A DNA stretch of 64,000 bases from Deltaproteobacteria bacterium (GTDB taxonomy: Bacteria > BMS3Abin14), in contig JAADHJ010000023.1 of assembly GCA_013151915.1 (NCBI GenBank), positions 1 through 64,000 on the forward strand, in the 5' to 3' direction. Positions 41,727 to 50,992 of this stretch are shown one piece after another. Each line of letters begins with the position of its first letter. Positions within the stretch are counted from its first letter, which is position 1. The notes beneath the pieces were generated by a model. The model ran no database searches. It was not told the origin of the DNA and worked only from the letters and a program-made list of their open reading frames with translations. The translations under genes and the position numbers were made by a program.

Positions 41727-42689
41727 ATGCCACGAAACTCCAGGTGGCCCACGGCTTCTCTTGCCGTCATGGTCTTTATTACCGCCTCGCTGCTCGTCCC
41801 GGTGCGGGCCGAGCCCATGCGGGGCATTAATGTAGGGGACAGCATATCACCCAGGACCATCAAAACCCTGGCCGGGGAGAAGATGACAATCCCGGCGAAA
41901 GAGGGGATTACTGTCCTGGTCTACTGGGCGACATGGAACCCAAGATCCAGGCCGGCCCTCTCAACTTGGGAGAAGTACGCGGAGGAATACAAGGATCAGC
42001 CCATTACGGTTATTGCGGTTAACGCCGACCATCAGAAGATGGGAGCTGCTGAACTTCAGGCTGTGAAGGATTACATCGAGGAGAATAATGTTGGGCTTCC
42101 GGTGTATGTGGATACGGGTCTGGAGCTGTATAATGAGATCGGGGTTGTCGTTCTGCCCACAACCCTCTTTTTTCACAGCGACGGAAAGCTTGTCTTTAAG
42201 AGAGGCAGTTTTTCCACCGGCGCCCCCCTTGATCTGAAGGAGGCCTTGGAGCAGGAACTGGGTATAGGTAAATCGAAAGAGGAGGTGGAAAAGGAGAAAA
42301 AGGAGTGGGAGGCCGTCTTCAAGCCCAAGAACAACGCCCTCCTTTATTTCAACCTGGGGAAGCAGCTTGTAAAGAGGGGGATGAAAGATAAGGCCCGGGA
42401 CCGCTGGATTATAGCGCTCCAGCGCGACCCCGGCTACGCCGATCCGCTGATGGCCCTGGAGGATTACTTCTTTAAGAACGGCAGGACGCCGGAGGCGGAA
42501 ACGGCGCTCAAGGACCTTCTCGAAAGTAATGGCCTTGGAGCGCTGACGGACCACCTGTCCCCGGACAAGGGACCGGTAAAGGCGCCTGAGAATCTCGAAT
42601 CCCCTGACTCCGGGTTGCCGGGAGGCACTCCCCATCCGGCAGGGCCTTCGGGCGTTCTGGGTGGAACATGTATGGGAGTGGCGGAGTAG
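41727..42689 (+). CDS. Exported redoxin-fold/TPR protein lacking the active-site cysteines
   Basis: 320 residues: signal peptide (about 1-28, ending VRA), a TlpA/AhpC-like thioredoxin fold (about 35-175) and a helical tail (about 195-270) with tetratricopeptide-like repeats (ALLYFNLGKQLVKRGMKDKA, WIIALQRDPGYADPLMALE). The place of the CxxC active site reads WATWNPRSRPAL, so both Cys are replaced (Asn and Ser). The fold is retained (VLPTTLFFHSDG cis-Pro loop). It is likely a non-catalytic binding protein. The start ATG is preceded by weak signals only. Confidence 0.78.
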   Translation: MPRNSRWPTASLAVMVFITASLLVPVRAEPMRGINVGDSISPRTIKTLAGEKMTIPAKEGITVLVYWATWNPRSRPALSTWEKYAEEYKDQPITVIAVNADHQKMGAAELQAVKDYIEENNVGLPVYVDTGLELYNEIGVVVLPTTLFFHSDGKLVFKRGSFSTGAPLDLKEALEQELGIGKSKEEVEKEKKEWEAVFKPKNNALLYFNLGKQLVKRGMKDKARDRWIIALQRDPGYADPLMALEDYFFKNGRTPEAETALKDLLESNGLGALTDHLSPDKGPVKAPENLESPDSGLPGGTPHPAGPSGVLGGTCMGVAE

Positions 42690-42699
42690 GGGAGTATCG

Positions 42700-42799
42700 A
42701 GGAACCTGGAACTCGAGGTCCAGCGTCCAGGGACCAAGGTTCAATATTGATAGGGTCGTAAAAAGTCCATCCACATTCCTTGGATTTCGGAGGTTTGCC
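42700..42799. repeat. Heptamer-like tract and family A end (copy 8)
   Basis: 42700-42746 holds ggaacctggaactcgaggtc-like near-repeats; 42747-42770 is the left end of family A (ttgatagggtcgtaaaaagt) truncated after hairpin 1's first arm. Confidence 0.75.
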
Positions 42800-43105
42800 A
42801 TGGCTATTGCAGAAATAAGCGTCATTCCCCTTGGGACGGGCAGCCCAAGCCTCAGCGGGTATGTTGCTGAATGCGTCAGAGCACTGGAGGATTCCGGGGT
42901 AACCTACACCCTGACCCCCATGGGCACCGTCATCGAGGGCAGCCTGGATGAGATATTGGATGTAGTCCGTATGCTTCACCGTGTGACCATCAATCAGGGG
43001 GCAGTCAGGGTCTACACCAAGGTTGCCATCGATGATCGCAGGGACAAGGATTCCACGGCGGAGGGTAAACTCGAGTCGGTCCGCAGCAGGCTCGCCTCCA
43101 CCTGA
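42800..43105 (+). CDS. MTH1187-family thiamine-binding protein
   Basis: 101 residues, ferredoxin-like fold of the MTH1187/YkoF family: MAIAEISVIPLGTGSPSLSGYVAECVRAL, YTLTPMGTVIEGSLDEILDVV and the C-terminal TKVAIDDRRDK. Members bind thiamine or related pyrimidines. Start ATG 42800 with GGAGG just upstream; the in-frame region before it lies in a repeat. Function in metabolism is not established. Confidence 0.9.
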   Translation: MAIAEISVIPLGTGSPSLSGYVAECVRALEDSGVTYTLTPMGTVIEGSLDEILDVVRMLHRVTINQGAVRVYTKVAIDDRRDKDSTAEGKLESVRSRLAST

Positions 43106-43128
43106 TCCACTGTCCACCATCACCAACA

Positions 43129-43282
43129 TTGATTTGGTCGTAAAAAGTCCATTAATGGCTTTTTACTTCACGGAAAGCGAAAAGTGTCATTTTCACTTTC
43201 CTCACAAATCTTCGATTTGAGCGCCCCTCAGTGGGCGCGTTGATGACTCCTTGCGAAAGTATCAACCTGCGAAGTCATCAAC
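43129..43282 (+). repeat. Family A element, full copy 9
   Basis: Five hairpins as in copy 5: GTAAAAAGTCC ... CTTTTTAC, GGAAAGCGAAAA ... CACTTTCC, CAAATC-ttc-GATTTG, GCGCCC-ctcagt-GGGCGC and a duplicated, slightly degenerate hairpin 5 (gttgatgactccttgcgaaag tatcaac then gcgaagtcatcaac). Confidence 0.93.
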
Positions 43283-43327
43283 CTTGACGAAAAAAAACAG
43301 TGGTGTTATGCCTCTGAAACCTTCGAT

Positions 43328-43404
<77 letters not shown>

Positions 43405-43412
43405 CGTATAAT

Positions 43413-43448
43413 AAAAGAGCCCCCCCTGCAATGGGTGGGCTCTTTTTT
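43413..43448 (+). terminator. Terminator of tRNA-Arg
   Basis: AAAAGAGCCC (43413-43422) pairs with GGGCTCTTTT (43437-43446), followed by further T. Confidence 0.88.
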
Positions 43449-43450
43449 AT

Positions 43451-43747
43451 ATTCATCCTGGAAGTGAGCACCTGATGTTTTGTCTCACGCCCGTTCGTTT
43501 CCCCCTTCGACAAGCTCCAGGTCTGTGACTCACTCAAGACGTCCCTCGACAGGCTCGGGACAGGCCAAGGACGCAAAGCAAAGAAGTGCCAAGGTTTTTA
43601 TCACAGTACGGCCCTTCGCAGGCCGTTCCACAGGGTAAAGCTGAATTATTGGCTTCCGCCTTTGCTCAATTAGCTATGGTGTGACAGGATGGCGGGACAA
43701 GCGCAATGACGGGACGAAGATAAAAGTACGCATTAGCCGAATGAACT
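43451..43747. repeat. Repeat family B, near-complete copy; nested family C
   Basis: Left end attcatcctggaagtgagca and right end agtacgcattagccgaatga are imperfect inverted repeats, 297 bp overall. The inside carries cccttcgacaagctcc, gacaggctcggga and a nested 37-bp block (cacagtacggcccttcgcag ... ttccacagggt, about 43601-43637) also found at 63073-63109 (family C). No ORF of interest. This accounts for the 43405-43769 gap. Confidence 0.75.
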
Positions 43748-43769
43748 AAACTGAAAGGAAGGTTTCAGA

Positions 43770-43973
43770 ATGCCTTATGTCAACATCAAGATCACGCGCG
43801 AAGGCGCAACCGCTGAGCAGAAGGCCAAATTAATCGAAGGAGCTACAGATTTGCTGGTCGACGTTCTTGGTAAAAATCCCGCAACTATTGTGGTGGTCAT
43901 CGATGAAGTTGATACCGATAACTGGGGAATTGCCGGGAAGACGGTGACCGTGAGGCGTCGAACCGGTAAATAG
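43770..43973 (+). CDS. 4-oxalocrotonate tautomerase family protein (DmpI-like)
   Basis: 67 residues: MPYVNIKITREGATAEQKAKLIEGATDLLVDVL... with the N-terminal catalytic Pro exposed after Met removal and the conserved Arg in the C-terminal part. Length and sequence match the 4-OT/DmpI tautomerase family. AGGAAGG precedes the ATG. The natural substrate in non-aromatic-degrading bacteria is unknown. Confidence 0.93.
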   Translation: MPYVNIKITREGATAEQKAKLIEGATDLLVDVLGKNPATIVVVIDEVDTDNWGIAGKTVTVRRRTGK

Positions 43974-44028
43974 GCGATGGCGTCAGGGTATGAATTGCGG
44001 TTCATCCTAACTCCGTGGAGATAACGAA

Positions 44029-44547
44029 ATGATCAATATATTAAGGACCAGGCGGAGCGTGAGGAAGTTTGAAGACCGGATGATCGAGAGGGATAAGGTG
44101 GAGATTCTCGAGGAAGCGCTTGTGCGGTGTCCTACCTCCCGTTCCATAAACCCATGGGAATTTATCTTCGTTAACGACGCTGACACCCTTCGTAAACTCG
44201 GCCGGTCGAAAAAACACGGGTCCGAATTTCTGGCCGGAGCACCCCTGGCCGTGGTTATTCTGGGTAACACGGACAAGTCTGACACGTGCATCGAGGACTG
44301 TTCTATCGCCGCCATTACCCTCCAGTATGCAGCTGAATCCATCGGTCTGAAAAGCTGCTGGTGCCAGATAAGGATGAGACGGCACAGCGGGGGAAAGCCT
44401 GCCGGGGAGCACGTCAGGGAGGTACTGGGGATCCCCGGGCACTATCTGGTTGAGTGCATTGTCGGGATAGGGTATCCCGCCGAAAGCAGGCCACCCCACC
44501 CCCGTGAGGACCTTGACTGGGGGAAAATACGCCGTTGGGGGACGTAG
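44029..44547 (+). CDS. Nitroreductase-family flavoprotein
   Basis: 172 residues, FMN-dependent nitroreductase fold: RTRRSVRKFEDRMI (phosphate-binding Arg pair), CPTSRSINPWEFIFV, AAITLQYAAESIGLKSCWCQIR and the C-terminal GIGYPAE. Shorter than NfsB-type enzymes, near the ~170 aa class. Substrate unknown. GGAGATA precedes the ATG. Located 55 bp after the tautomerase and possibly cotranscribed. Confidence 0.9.
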   Translation: MINILRTRRSVRKFEDRMIERDKVEILEEALVRCPTSRSINPWEFIFVNDADTLRKLGRSKKHGSEFLAGAPLAVVILGNTDKSDTCIEDCSIAAITLQYAAESIGLKSCWCQIRMRRHSGGKPAGEHVREVLGIPGHYLVECIVGIGYPAESRPPHPREDLDWGKIRRWGT

Positions 44548-44664
44548 TTAAGTTGTAAAGTTGTTGGAAAGTGCATCGACAATTTAATAACTTGGTTCAT
44601 CCTGGGAATGTGTATCTGGCTGTTTTGTCCCGTTGAACCTTGAACGTTGGTCCAGGATACTCCA
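44548..44664. repeat. Repeat family B fragment between convergent genes
   Basis: Includes ggttcatcctgggaatgtgt (44595-44614) and a ttgaaccttgaacgttggtcc tract. No terminator recognised. Confidence 0.55.
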
Positions 44665-45894
44665 TTACTTCCATATTCGCCCCTTATTCGCGGTCCCTCT
44701 TGTTACCGCGTCGGTACCGAACCGTTTCCGGATGGCGTCCACCGCGGTCTCGGCCTGACGAAGCTTTTTATTGTCAAAAGCTTTCTGGAAGAGGCCGAGC
44801 TGCTGTTCGGAATCGGTTCCATCCTCCCACAGCCGGTGGGCGGTAATACCGATCAGGCGTACCTTCCGTTCGCCGTGCCACCCGGTCCTGTCCAGCAGAT
44901 CCAGAGCGTGCCTGTAAATATCACGGGTCACATCGGATGGTTGATCCATGAGCATCGACCTGGTGGTGGTTGAAAACGACTCGTCCCGAAATTTCAATGT
45001 CAGGCCGGAAGCTTTCAACTGTTTGGCCCTGAGCCTTCCGCCCACCTTGTCGCAGAGGCGAAGCAGCGTGGAGTGGATCGCCTCGCGGTCGGCGGTGTCT
45101 TTGGAAAAGGTCTCCTCGTTGCCGATGGTTTTTGGGGTGGAGTACGGGATAACCGGCCTGTCGTCCTCGCCGCGGGCGAGATGGTGCAGAGAAGCTCCAT
45201 GATCCCCAAGTAGGGTACACAGGGATTTTCTATCCAACCGGGCAACGTCACCGATGGTGCGCAACCCTTTCTTCATGAGTTTTTCAGCCGTCTTTTCTCC
45301 AACCCCCCACAACCGTCTTATGGAAAGGGGGTCCAGAAAGGCTCGGGCACTGCCGGGTTCCACAACCACCAGGCCGTCGGGTTTTTCCAGGTCAGAAGCA
45401 ACCTTGGCCAGGAATTTATTTTGGGCTACCCCCACGGAGGCGACAAGACCTGTTTCGCTCCTGATGCGTTCCTTGATCCGGCGGGCCATGGCCTGACCGT
45501 CGCCGAACAGACGCACCGACCCTGTGACATCCAGAAATGCCTCGTCGATGCTCAGCGGTTCCACCATATCGGTGAACTCCATGAACTTACGGAAAATCCG
45601 GTCGGAGATATTCTGATAGCGGGACATACGGGGCCGCACGAAAATCCCCGTAGGGCAGAGGCGCCACGCCCGGGAAATGGGGAGGGCCGAGTGGATGCCG
45701 AAACGGCGGGCTTCGTAGGAGCAGGCGCAAACCACTCCACGTCCTTTCCCCTCTTTGGGGTCGGCGCCTACGATGACCGGTTTTCCGACCAACCCGGGGT
45801 GGTCCATCTGCTCCACCGAGGCGTAGAACGCGTCCATATCCACGTGGATGATAATCCGTTCGGGTTTCAAATCGGCTCCTCGCGGTGAAAACAC
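44665..45894 (-). CDS. dinB: DNA polymerase IV (Y-family)
   Basis: 409 residues. Catalytic motifs of Y-family polymerases: HVDMDAFYASVEQMDHP (first Asp pair), SYEARRFGI, SIDEAFLDVTGS (Asp-Glu), GVAQNKFLAKVASD and the little-finger domain after about residue 240. The C-terminal GLFQKAF motif could serve as a beta-clamp binding QLGLF box (EQQLGLFQ). Error-prone translesion synthesis expected. No LexA-type operator was identified in the 30-bp upstream region. Confidence 0.95.
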   Translation of the reverse strand: MFSPRGADLKPERIIIHVDMDAFYASVEQMDHPGLVGKPVIVGADPKEGKGRGVVCACSYEARRFGIHSALPISRAWRLCPTGIFVRPRMSRYQNISDRIFRKFMEFTDMVEPLSIDEAFLDVTGSVRLFGDGQAMARRIKERIRSETGLVASVGVAQNKFLAKVASDLEKPDGLVVVEPGSARAFLDPLSIRRLWGVGEKTAEKLMKKGLRTIGDVARLDRKSLCTLLGDHGASLHHLARGEDDRPVIPYSTPKTIGNEETFSKDTADREAIHSTLLRLCDKVGGRLRAKQLKASGLTLKFRDESFSTTTRSMLMDQPSDVTRDIYRHALDLLDRTGWHGERKVRLIGITAHRLWEDGTDSEQQLGLFQKAFDNKKLRQAETAVDAIRKRFGTDAVTRGTANKGRIWK

Positions 45895-45927
45895 ATGACA
45901 TTCTTTTTCCTTTTGATGAAACGATTA

Positions 45928-47706
45928 TCAATACCCATCAATTTCACGGTTCAACACCGCCTTATCATAAGCCGCCATCACATCCCTTTGACTGACCGTA
46001 CCGATGACCTTCCTGCTGTCATTCTCGGCCACCACCGGCAGCTGGGAAATTCCGGTGCTGCCCATGTCCTGGAAGGCACGCAGAATGCTGTCCGTGGGAC
46101 GTATGGTATAGATATGTATCGTTGCCACATCCCTGGCGATTACCAGACCATTGAGGGTTTCCTCCTGAAGCGTGGCCCGGATGTCGCGAAAGGATATGAT
46201 TCCGGTAAGGTTGTTGTCCTTATCAATAACGTGCAGATAGGAAACGTTCTGTGTTTTCAGGGAGTTGATAACCTCATCCAAAGGCATGCTTTCCGGGATG
46301 GCCACCACATGGTCGGACATTATATCCTTCACCTTGATGGCCTGCATAATACTCTGTTCCCAACCCTGCAGAAGCCTTACGCCACGACGGGACAGCTTGA
46401 GGGTATAGATGGATCCGTGTTTCAAGGAAGAGGCGATTAACGTACTGATAATACAGGCGAACATGAGGGGAAGCATGATCTGATAACTGGCCGTCAATTC
46501 GAAGATGATAATGATGGCTGTAATGGGCGCATGTGTGGTCCCGGCAACCACCGCCCCCATGGCCACCAGGGCGTATGCGCCTGAATCACCAGTGATCATG
46601 GGAAAGAGCGTATGCACGCCCCACCCGAAAAAGCCGCCCGTCATGGCGCCGATAAACAGTGAAGGTGCGAATATCCCGCCTGAAGCGCCGCTGCCGAGGG
46701 TAATCGAGGTGGCGAGGATTTTTAAAAAGACAAGTCCCAGGAGAAACACGGCCGACAAATGATTTTTAAGCGCCAGGTTGATGGACCCATAACCCACCCC
46801 GAATACATTGGGCCAGAGCACAAGAATGCATCCGAGAAAAAGCCCGCCCAGGGCGGGCTTGAAATACTCCGGAATCTTCATCGCGTCAAAACTATCTTCG
46901 AATTTATACAGGACAACAATAAACAACAATGCGACGAACCCGGCCACGATGCCGAGGATGGGATAGAAGATGTATTCCCACAAGGAGACCAGTTTGTAGG
47001 TTGGAATGATAAAGGCCGGGAAATTACCAAAATAGTGACGCGAGACAATTGTAGCGCTTACCGATGAGAGTACAACGGGGGAAAAGGTGGAGATTCCAAA
47101 ATCGCCGAGGATAATCTCCGCGGCGAAGAGCGCCCCGGCGATCGGCGCGTTAAAGGTGGCGGCGATTCCCGCGGCAGCGCCACAGCCAACGAAGGTTCTT
47201 TGCCGGAGGGAAGGCGCTCTCAGTATCTGGGCGATGGTTGATCCGATGGATGAGCCGATCTGCACCATGGGGCCTTCCCGCCCCACGGACCCGCCGGAAC
47301 CGATGGTTATGGCTGAGGCCAGGATTTTGACCAGCGCCACCCTCGGGCGAATCCGCCCGCCTTTTATGGCAACGGCTTCCATGACCTCCGGCACACCGTG
47401 GCCTTTGGCTTCACGCGCCCCGAAGTAGATAAGGGGGCCAACGACCAGACCTCCCAGCGTAGGCAGGCCTATCTTCAGATAAATGGGCAGAGTTCGATGA
47501 AAGGTCAGAATATCGTTGGTGTTCTGATAAAAAAGGAATTGTGCCGCCTTGATGGCGAGGCGGCAGAGAACAGCACCGTAACCGGAGAGAAGCCCTATGA
47601 TAATAGCGACTATCGAGAGATAGACCCGCTCGTTCAAATGTAATTTTCTGAGAAAAGGTAGGATTCGATGAGAAGCTTCTTTAATCATTATCCGCCGCTG
47701 GGTCAA
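45928..47706 (-). CDS. ClC-type chloride channel/antiporter with CBS pair
   Basis: 592 residues. About ten to twelve membrane helices (about 30-450) with ClC signatures GSGGSVGREGPMVQIG (gating Glu), GSGASGGIFAPSLFIG and the N-terminal-half GAREAKGHGVPEVMEA. The C-terminal third (about 465-590) holds two CBS domains (DIMSDHVVAIPESM..., RPTDSILRAFQDMG), a regulatory pair that can bind adenine nucleotides. Retention of the gating Glu fits either channel or H+ exchanger. Stands alone. Confidence 0.94.
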   Translation of the reverse strand: MTQRRIMIKEASHRILPFLRKLHLNERVYLSIVAIIIGLLSGYGAVLCRLAIKAAQFLFYQNTNDILTFHRTLPIYLKIGLPTLGGLVVGPLIYFGAREAKGHGVPEVMEAVAIKGGRIRPRVALVKILASAITIGSGGSVGREGPMVQIGSSIGSTIAQILRAPSLRQRTFVGCGAAAGIAATFNAPIAGALFAAEIILGDFGISTFSPVVLSSVSATIVSRHYFGNFPAFIIPTYKLVSLWEYIFYPILGIVAGFVALLFIVVLYKFEDSFDAMKIPEYFKPALGGLFLGCILVLWPNVFGVGYGSINLALKNHLSAVFLLGLVFLKILATSITLGSGASGGIFAPSLFIGAMTGGFFGWGVHTLFPMITGDSGAYALVAMGAVVAGTTHAPITAIIIIFELTASYQIMLPLMFACIISTLIASSLKHGSIYTLKLSRRGVRLLQGWEQSIMQAIKVKDIMSDHVVAIPESMPLDEVINSLKTQNVSYLHVIDKDNNLTGIISFRDIRATLQEETLNGLVIARDVATIHIYTIRPTDSILRAFQDMGSTGISQLPVVAENDSRKVIGTVSQRDVMAAYDKAVLNREIDGY

Positions 47707-48536
47707 TCCAGATATTGAAGCCGCCCGTAGATTCGGGAGGGCAGCGGGCGGGCTGAGCGAAGACCCATGGATTGATGGTCGGTTGCCGTACCATCCCCAT
47801 ATGCTCGGATAACGTCAGGCCCGGCGGTCAAGGTCCGACTCCTTGGTCCCAAATCTGAGTCATTTTTATCCCTTTTCCCTTGTTATTCGCATACTTATCA
47901 TAACATGGGATGGATAAAGATTAAACTGTCTATTGATGTTCTCGCAGGACCGATATCCGGGATGTCCATCTTTAACCTTTTCCAGCCCTGTTTTTTCTGT
48001 GTTATGATTAAAAAATGGGTCCCAAGGCAGAGCAGATCCGCATCCGGTATCTCTACAGAAGCCTTATCCTCCGTGGAGAGATCAGGGTTTCCCACAGCGC
48101 CGCCCGTAAAATAGTCGGCCCTGACTGTGCCTATCATCTTTATTCCGTTGGCCGGCACTCAAACCGGAAAACCCCTTCTGAAAACCACGGCGATAAAGAT
48201 TGACTTCCCCCGCCAGGTGAAGTCAATTCGCCCGGTTCCACCCTACCAACCTTAAATCCTGGTTCATCACAACAATGCGTACCTTTATTATTTTACTGTC
48301 ATTGCGAGGACCTTGAGCTTGTCGAAGGGGACGCGGCAATCCCGGGCGGAGCTTTGGACGTTGAACATTGAACGTTCTTTTCTCCAGTTGGATTTCCTGC
48401 TATCCTATCCTATCAATGTTGTGAAAAATTTCTTATACCCATGCGCGGAATCATGTATACTACATGCAAATAGTTGTCATGTATGACATGGCTGAGAAAT
48501 TTTCGGGTATTCCCATTCAACGCGTAGGGGGAAATT
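47707..48536. other. 830-bp gap: repeats and malic-enzyme control region
   Basis: No convincing gene. 48262-48345 is a family B left end followed by its core (ggttcatcacaacaatgcgt ... ctgtcattgcgaggaccttg), and 48356-48372 a ttgaacattgaacg tract. 48015-48203 contains a 62-codon ORF without recognisable homology or ribosome-binding site. The last 110 bp hold two dyads ahead of the malic enzyme gene. Confidence 0.6.
48452..48488. promoter_or_regulatory. Two dyads at the malic enzyme promoter
   Basis: CATGTA-tac-TACATG (48452-48466) contains a possible -10 TATACT (48456-48461). TGTCAT-gt-ATGACA (48475-48488) follows 8 bp later. The layout suits a repressor operator overlapping the promoter. Regulator unknown. 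Confidence 0.5.
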
Positions 48537-50258
48537 ATGCTGCGATACCATAAATTCAAGGACGAAAACGGCGATGATGTTTACCGTGTTGAATCCGAAG
48601 GATACGAAATTCTTCGTAATTCCATTCTCAATAAAGGGTCAGCCTTTCCCCTGGAGGAGCGAAAGCTTTTCAACCTCGACGGGTACCTTCCCTCCGTCGC
48701 TTCAACACTTGAAACGCAGGTGGCCAGAAGATACGAAGGATTTACCCAAAAGACCTCCGACCTTGAAAAATATATCTACCTTCGGGCGCTCCAGGACAGA
48801 AATGAGACACTTTTCTATGCCCTTCTCCTGGAACATCTCGATGAAATGGTCCCCATTGTCTACACCCCCACTGTAGGCCTCGCCTGCCAGATGTTCAGCC
48901 ACATTTTCAGGTTCACAAGGGGGATATTCCTGTTCCCCGACAACATCGACCGGGTTGAGGATATTTTCCAATCCTTTCCCGACCGGAAGAACATAGAGAT
49001 GATCGTGGTAACCGACTCGGAGGGAATCCTGGGCATAGGGGATCAGGGGATTGGGGGGATGGGGATTCCCGTGGGAAAATCATCCCTTTATGTCGCAGCG
49101 GCGGGAATCCATCCGGCCAACTGCCTCCCTGTCACCCTTGATGTAGGTACGAACAACGAGGAGCTTCTGAACGATCCCCTGTATCTAGGGATAAGAAGGG
49201 AAAGACTCAGCGGGGACGAATATTTTGATTTCGTGGATAAATTCGTAAAAGGAGTCAAGGAAAAATTTCCCAACGCGATCCTCCAGTGGGAAGATTTCAG
49301 CAAACAGAATGCCTTTACCCTCCTTCAGAGGTACAGAAACGAAATCCCCTCCTTTAACGATGATATCCAGGGGACGGGTGCGGTGACCTTCGCAGGGATC
49401 ATAGGGGCACTGAAAATCAAGGGGGAAAAACTCACCGATCAACTGTTCGCCGTATTCGGGGCAGGCGCCGGGGGAATAGGGGTCGCCAGGCAGATCCGAA
49501 CGGCCCTGATAGGGAAGGGTCTTTCAAAGGACGAGGCGGGAGCGAGGATTTACGTCCTAGACAGGATGGGAGTCGTTTTTGAGGGAAGGGAAAGGGTGGA
49601 TGAGTACAAGAGGGAATTTTCCAGGAGCGCCGATTTTGCCCGGGGATGGTCCCTGGATAACCCCCGAGAGGTTTCTCTCCTGGATGTGGCCAGAAATGCC
49701 GGGATCAGCGTCCTGGCCGGTTTTTCCGGAGTGGCGGGTTCTTTCAGCGAGGAAATAGTCAGGGCCATGGCCGAAAAAGTGGACAGACCGGTAATCTTTC
49801 CTCTTTCCAACCCCACGGACAAAACGGAAGCGACCCCGGAGGACATCTACAGATGGACCGATGGAAAAGCGATCGTTTCGGCGGGAAGCCCTTTCACGGA
49901 CGTGCACTACAAGGGAAAGGTTTACGTCATTGGTCAGGGGAACAATGTTTATATTTTCCCCGGAATCGGGCTGGGGGCAATCCTTGTGGGAGCAAAGATT
50001 ATTACCGATGAGATGTTTACGGCGGCTGGAACTAAACTGGCCGAACTCGTATCAAAGGATTGGCTCGACGCAAATTGTGTCTATCCGCCCATTTCAGAGC
50101 TTAGAACGTTGTGCAGGGGGGTAGCAGCCGAGGTAGCCGAAACGGCCATTGAACAGGGTGTCGCGGGAAAAACGGTGGCTCCGGACATGATCGATGAGTT
50201 AGTGGAATCGAGGATGTGGGTTCCCAAATATGCCAGGCTTACAAGGGGTTCCGTTTGA
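48537..50258 (+). CDS. NAD-dependent malic enzyme
   Basis: 573 residues, the long malic-enzyme type (as E. coli MaeA): oxidative decarboxylation of malate to pyruvate. Visible motifs are YTPTVGLACQMFS, TDSEGILGIGDQGIGGMGIP, the metal/substrate site in LQWEDFSKQNAF and FNDDIQGTGAV, and the dinucleotide fold AVFGAGAGGIGVARQI. FPLSNPTDKTEATPEDIYRW in the C-domain is typical. GTAGGGGGAA precedes the ATG. Probable links pyruvate and C4 metabolism with the citrate synthase gene 3 kb on. Confidence 0.95.
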   Translation: MLRYHKFKDENGDDVYRVESEGYEILRNSILNKGSAFPLEERKLFNLDGYLPSVASTLETQVARRYEGFTQKTSDLEKYIYLRALQDRNETLFYALLLEHLDEMVPIVYTPTVGLACQMFSHIFRFTRGIFLFPDNIDRVEDIFQSFPDRKNIEMIVVTDSEGILGIGDQGIGGMGIPVGKSSLYVAAAGIHPANCLPVTLDVGTNNEELLNDPLYLGIRRERLSGDEYFDFVDKFVKGVKEKFPNAILQWEDFSKQNAFTLLQRYRNEIPSFNDDIQGTGAVTFAGIIGALKIKGEKLTDQLFAVFGAGAGGIGVARQIRTALIGKGLSKDEAGARIYVLDRMGVVFEGRERVDEYKREFSRSADFARGWSLDNPREVSLLDVARNAGISVLAGFSGVAGSFSEEIVRAMAEKVDRPVIFPLSNPTDKTEATPEDIYRWTDGKAIVSAGSPFTDVHYKGKVYVIGQGNNVYIFPGIGLGAILVGAKIITDEMFTAAGTKLAELVSKDWLDANCVYPPISELRTLCRGVAAEVAETAIEQGVAGKTVAPDMIDELVESRMWVPKYARLTRGSV

Positions 50259-50399
50259 AGGCTGCTCCACCAGCCTTCGCGTAAAGCTTCCGTATACGTC
50301 TTTGGGAATGAACTCCACCTTCGGCTTCAACGTGATAAATCGGCTTGGCAAGCAGGGTTTTAAAGAAGGGTTTTAAAGTAATAAATAACGGACAGGCTC

Positions 50400-50726
50400 C
50401 TAGTGCGGGGCAAGGACCATGTTCACTATCAAACCGGAAAGGCCGGCGATTATCGCATAGGAAATCTCAAACATGTGCAGGATCCGGTCATTTTTGGTTC
50501 CAAGCCTGTTTTTTGTGCGTACCATGATCCACGTTCCGATCAGCCCGGCCGACAACGCCACGAGGAAGGTGATCTCGGAAAGCACGTGGGTGTGGATTAT
50601 TGGATCAGGCACTAAATCCAGCCAGTAGAAAACCCAACCAAAGAATCCGGCCACGGCTCCCATATCCGCCGACTCGATCAGGCTGCCGAAGAGGTCCCAA
50701 TACTCCTTGTGGGGCAGGCTGTCCAT
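50400..50726 (-). CDS. Hypothetical small membrane protein
   Basis: 108 residues with three TM segments (about 22-38, 46-66 and 85-105). Sequence elements: DMGAVAGFFGWVFYWLDLVPDP, EITFLVALSAGLIGTWIMV. No family was recognised. No strong ribosome-binding site. The coding case rests on continuous, well-spaced hydrophobic helices and the lack of anything else in the gap. Confidence 0.55.
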   Translation of the reverse strand: MDSLPHKEYWDLFGSLIESADMGAVAGFFGWVFYWLDLVPDPIIHTHVLSEITFLVALSAGLIGTWIMVRTKNRLGTKNDRILHMFEISYAIIAGLSGLIVNMVLAPH

Positions 50727-50745
50727 AGCTGTTTATACATTATTT

Positions 50746-50983
50746 GGATCATCCGGGAAACGAGTACCTGGATGTGGAGTGGATCATACTCCACCATTCG
50801 TCATCGCGAACCGTATCCCGCCATCTGTCATCGCGAGCTGTAACCTATGCGAAGCGATCCCATAGCGGCCGGAGGGCGCCGGCTTTTCAGCTCCGCCCGG
50901 GATTGCCGCGTCACTCTCGTCTCCCTCGATACTCCTCGCAATGACAGCAAAATAATATAAGGTACGCATTAACTGGATGAACC
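50746..50983. repeat. Repeat family B, complete copy (238 bp)
   Basis: Left end ggatcatccgggaaacgagt(acct) and right end (aggt)acgcattaactggatgaacc form imperfect inverted terminal repeats of about 24 bp. The interior has two ccatctgtcatcgcgagctg-like units, a gcggccggagggcgccggct stem and ctcctcgcaatgacagcaaa. It is immediately followed by family A copy 10. Confidence 0.82.
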
Positions 50984-50992
50984 CATTATTTA

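Noticed and set aside
48015-48203. 62-codon ORF starting MGPKAEQIRIRYLYRS
   Set aside because: No ribosome-binding site, no recognisable family, and it lies in a repeat-rich gap; not reported as a gene.
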